A stretch of 32,435 nucleotides of DNA from positions 1-32,435 of the forward strand of contig VJWM01000369.1 in assembly GCA_010909165.1 (NCBI GenBank). Direction: 5' to 3'. The translations under genes and the position numbers were made by a program. Below the pieces are notes generated by a model. It saw only the letters and a list, made by a program, of their open reading frames with translations. It did not search any database and was not told the DNA's origin. The stretch comes from Anthoceros angustus. Lineage: Eukaryota > Streptophyta > Anthocerotopsida > Anthocerotales > Anthocerotaceae. Positions 30,515 to 32,435 of this stretch are shown here, one piece after another. Position 1 is the stretch's first letter. The number at the start of each line of letters is the position of its first letter.

Positions 30515-31060
30515 AAGGACCTACGACTTCTTGGCCCCTCACTTCAACGGTTTGGCATGCATGCACAAGTCCGGGAATGTGTGTGTAAACTTCTGTGAGC
30601 CATGTGACGGCGTCAAAACATCCTTCACTATACAGCACCCAGAGCTGCACCCACTCCCCATCATGGGGCTCTTCTTGGTGGTCCTGCGACCTCATGGAGA
30701 GGCTGCCCAAGACACCAAGTAGCGTGTACATCTTGGTGATGATAGAGCACTTTAGCAAGTGGGTGGAGGCCGTGGCGTTGCCTGACAAGTCATCCAGGAG
30801 CACGTCACAGGCTTTCTTGCGAGCGTCTGAGCCGCTTTGGCAGTTCTTGAGTGTCTCACCGACCAAGGTTCAGATTCGGGGAATTCCAAGACCTGTTGGA
30901 TGTGGCACTAATTGACCACAGGAGGACCAGCAGGGACCACCCTCAGGCCGACAGGTTGGCTGAGAGGATGGTTCAAACCATCAAAAGGGCCTCCATAGCT
31001 CTGTCTGCAGCAGCGAAGGGGATTGGGACATCATGCTGCCTTATATATTGATGGGGTACG
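30515..31060 (+). pseudogene. Gypsy integrase remnant (first copy)
   Basis: The second half of the HHCC finger is seen as CEPCD near 30597. The catalytic core follows: WSCDLMERLP (first Asp, near 30683), VYILVMIEHFSKWVEAVALP near 30725, TDQGS (second Asp, near 30860, in another frame) and DHPQADRLAERMVQTIKRA (catalytic Glu in LAER, near 30935-30990). All three acidic residues of the DDE triad can be read, but frameshifts at about 30800-30885 break the gene. Confidence 0.88.
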
Positions 31061-31490
31061 AATGAGCCGGCACGCTTCCTAGCTCATTTCTCACCCTATT
31101 TCCTTCTTTTGGCAGGGCCTGTTCCACCTAGCTCCATCGCTAAACAGATGCAGGCCGTGGTCTCGCTGGATGATCCAGCCACTTGGGCTAGGATGATAGG
31201 TGACAGGGCTGCCCTTTTCCGTCGGTGATGCCGATGGCTATGGAAAATTTGCACATTGCACAGCATCGGGACACACTAAAATGCGCCCCACTCGCGGGAG
31301 CTTCAGGCCCAAGCTTAAGAAATTCCAGGCTGGGGATTTGTGTATCTTCAACAGCTGACACTCTTGAGACTTCAGCAGCAGACATGTGCTTAGGATCAGG
31401 AGGTCAAGTCCAATGGAGTGTTGGTGCTGCAGGGATCTGATGGCAGGGTCATTTCTGATCACACCAAAATTGTGCCCGTGCCATCGGTGG
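31061..31490 (+). pseudogene. Gypsy integrase C-terminal region
   Basis: Continues the first integrase copy: ARFLAHFSPYF, then DPATWARMIGDRAALF (near 31170-31215), AMENLHIAQHRDTLK (near 31230-31280), a FQAGDFVYL-like tract in another frame (near 31325) and VLVLQGSDGR near 31425. This is the tail of gypsy integrases that ends in a small beta-barrel. Broken by indels. Confidence 0.7.
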
Positions 31491-31499
31491 TTGCGATGC

Positions 31500-31790
31500 T
31501 TCACGCAGCAACAATCGTGCTGAAGCCAACCATGAGCTACCAAGGGGAGTGTCTAGTCACCGATGCAAGGGTCATTTAGGCCCCACCGTATGGCAAGCCC
31601 TTCACTGGTCATCGACCATCAGCCCCTCAAATGGCTGATGACCAACACCAAGTTGAGTGGGAAGCTTGCAAGGTGGGCCATGATCTTGCAGACTATGAAT
31701 TCAAGTGGTGCACCGACCGAGTCACACACCAAAACGCTGACACTCTCGAATCCCAAGAAGGCGTAAGATGTTATGGCCGACAGACCAAGA
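31500..31790 (+). pseudogene. Gypsy RNase H remnant (second fragment)
   Basis: SYQGECLVT near 31538, VIDHQPLKWLMTNTKLSGKLARWAMIL at 31600-31690 (split here by my reading, not by a stop), and VTHQNADTL near 31730 identify the C-terminal half of gypsy RNase H. It starts where the previous integrase tail ends, giving the order integrase, RNase H, integrase. It therefore belongs to a different copy. The matching tract at 290-420 on the minus strand is clearly homologous. Confidence 0.85.
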
Positions 31791-32435
31791 TGATGGAGAT
31801 CTGCATGTGTCGGTGGTCATGGTGGCTTTGATGCCTCGGGTGATGTCCAGTATGGGACAATCCCGAATATGGGACAGCCCCTTAGCATTGAGCACATATG
31901 TCGGGGACAGGAGGTCCAAGGACATCCGGGAAGACTCAACTCTCCTATTTGTCCAAACAGGACATTTGATCAGCCATTGAGCACGCTGAGCAAGAAAGAA
32001 TTCGCCAGCTTCCAAGTATCAATGGCGTGATGGGCATTTGCCGAGGAGGCTGACCAATGGCTGGAACGATTGGTGCCACCACGATAGGGAGCAGCTCATC
32101 CGTCGAGTGCACGATGACATGGGCCATTTTGGAGTCAAGCGCATTTTAGCTTTGCTCCTCCCGCATTTCCATTGGCAAGGGATGTACGCCCAAGTCTCAG
32201 TGGCCTGCAAGGATCGTGACAGGTGAAGACCTCCTTCACCATCCGTAACCTCACCTGCACCTTTGCCTATCATGGACCGTTTAGGTGGTCTTGTGACTTG
32301 TTGGGTGAACTACCCAAGACACCACGAGGGAACGTGTACATTCTCGCCATGATGGAGCACTTCTCAAGTGGGTGGAGGTGGTCTCTGGACAAGAGCTCCA
32401 AAAGCACCGCCAGCCTTTCTTTCAATGTGCCGAGT
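31790..32435 (+). pseudogene. Gypsy integrase remnant (second copy), runs off the window
   Basis: After a degraded linker, LIRRVHDDMGHFGVKR (near 32098-32145) gives the two histidines of the HHCC finger, and CKDRDR (near 32208) gives its cysteines, with the second changed to Arg. The core begins with RWSCDLLGELPKTP (first catalytic Asp, near 32285-32320), VYILAMMEHFS and KWVEVV, then leaves the window. It is the same domain as the copy at 30515 but diverged in sequence. Frameshifts lie at about 32225-32285 and 32365. Confidence 0.88.

Noticed and set aside
1-32435. tRNA or rRNA genes
   Set aside because: No cloverleaf with a proper GGTTCGAnTCC box and no rRNA-like conserved tract was seen.

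Overview
The window looks like nuclear DNA of a streptophyte, most likely a land plant outside the flowering plants. It holds one apparently intact host gene of a plant-specific family (a double B-box protein) split by short GT-AG introns. Almost everything else is broken long terminal repeat (LTR) retrotransposon. No bacterial operon, rRNA, tRNA or CRISPR array was recognised. The lineage below streptophyte is my inference.

Left part (1 to about 14.2 kb): a decayed Ty3/gypsy element runs on the minus strand. Read in its own direction it has gag with two CCHC zinc knuckles (about 12.5-11.7 kb), an aspartic protease (about 11.24-10.62 kb), a cytosine-5 DNA methyltransferase (DNMT) domain (10.24-9.85 kb, resuming at 2.34-1.79 kb), reverse transcriptase (1.6-0.95 kb), RNase H (0.9-0.29 kb) and the first residues of the integrase region, cut by the window edge. 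Its DNMT is split by a complete Ty1/copia element (2344-9839, plus strand) with 251/256-bp LTRs, a perfect GTATT target-site duplication, a primer-binding site for initiator tRNA-Met, and gag-protease-integrase-RT-RNase H in that order. The copia LTRs are nearly identical although its coding region is wrecked.

Middle (14.2-22 kb): an island of lower-copy-looking sequence. The main gene is the B-box gene (16362-17746, minus strand, three exons, 359 residues). Upstream of it lie two G-box cores, a purine/pyrimidine hexamer array and a TATA-like site. One unrecognised 195-codon open frame lies downstream of it (14692-15279) and one small exon-like frame lies at 19615-19752.

Right part (22-32.4 kb): GC-rich, strongly purine-biased, decayed mobile DNA whose open frames are coiled-coil-like or charged but match nothing I recognise, with clusters of GTCCGGAC-type palindromes. 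It is followed by two gypsy fragments on the plus strand: gag remnant plus integrase (about 29.9-31.49 kb), then RNase H plus integrase (31.5 kb to the right edge). The last fragment belongs to the same broad family as the left-hand element but lies in the opposite orientation.

The most striking content is the methyltransferase carried inside the pol region of a retrotransposon and later disrupted by a second retrotransposon.
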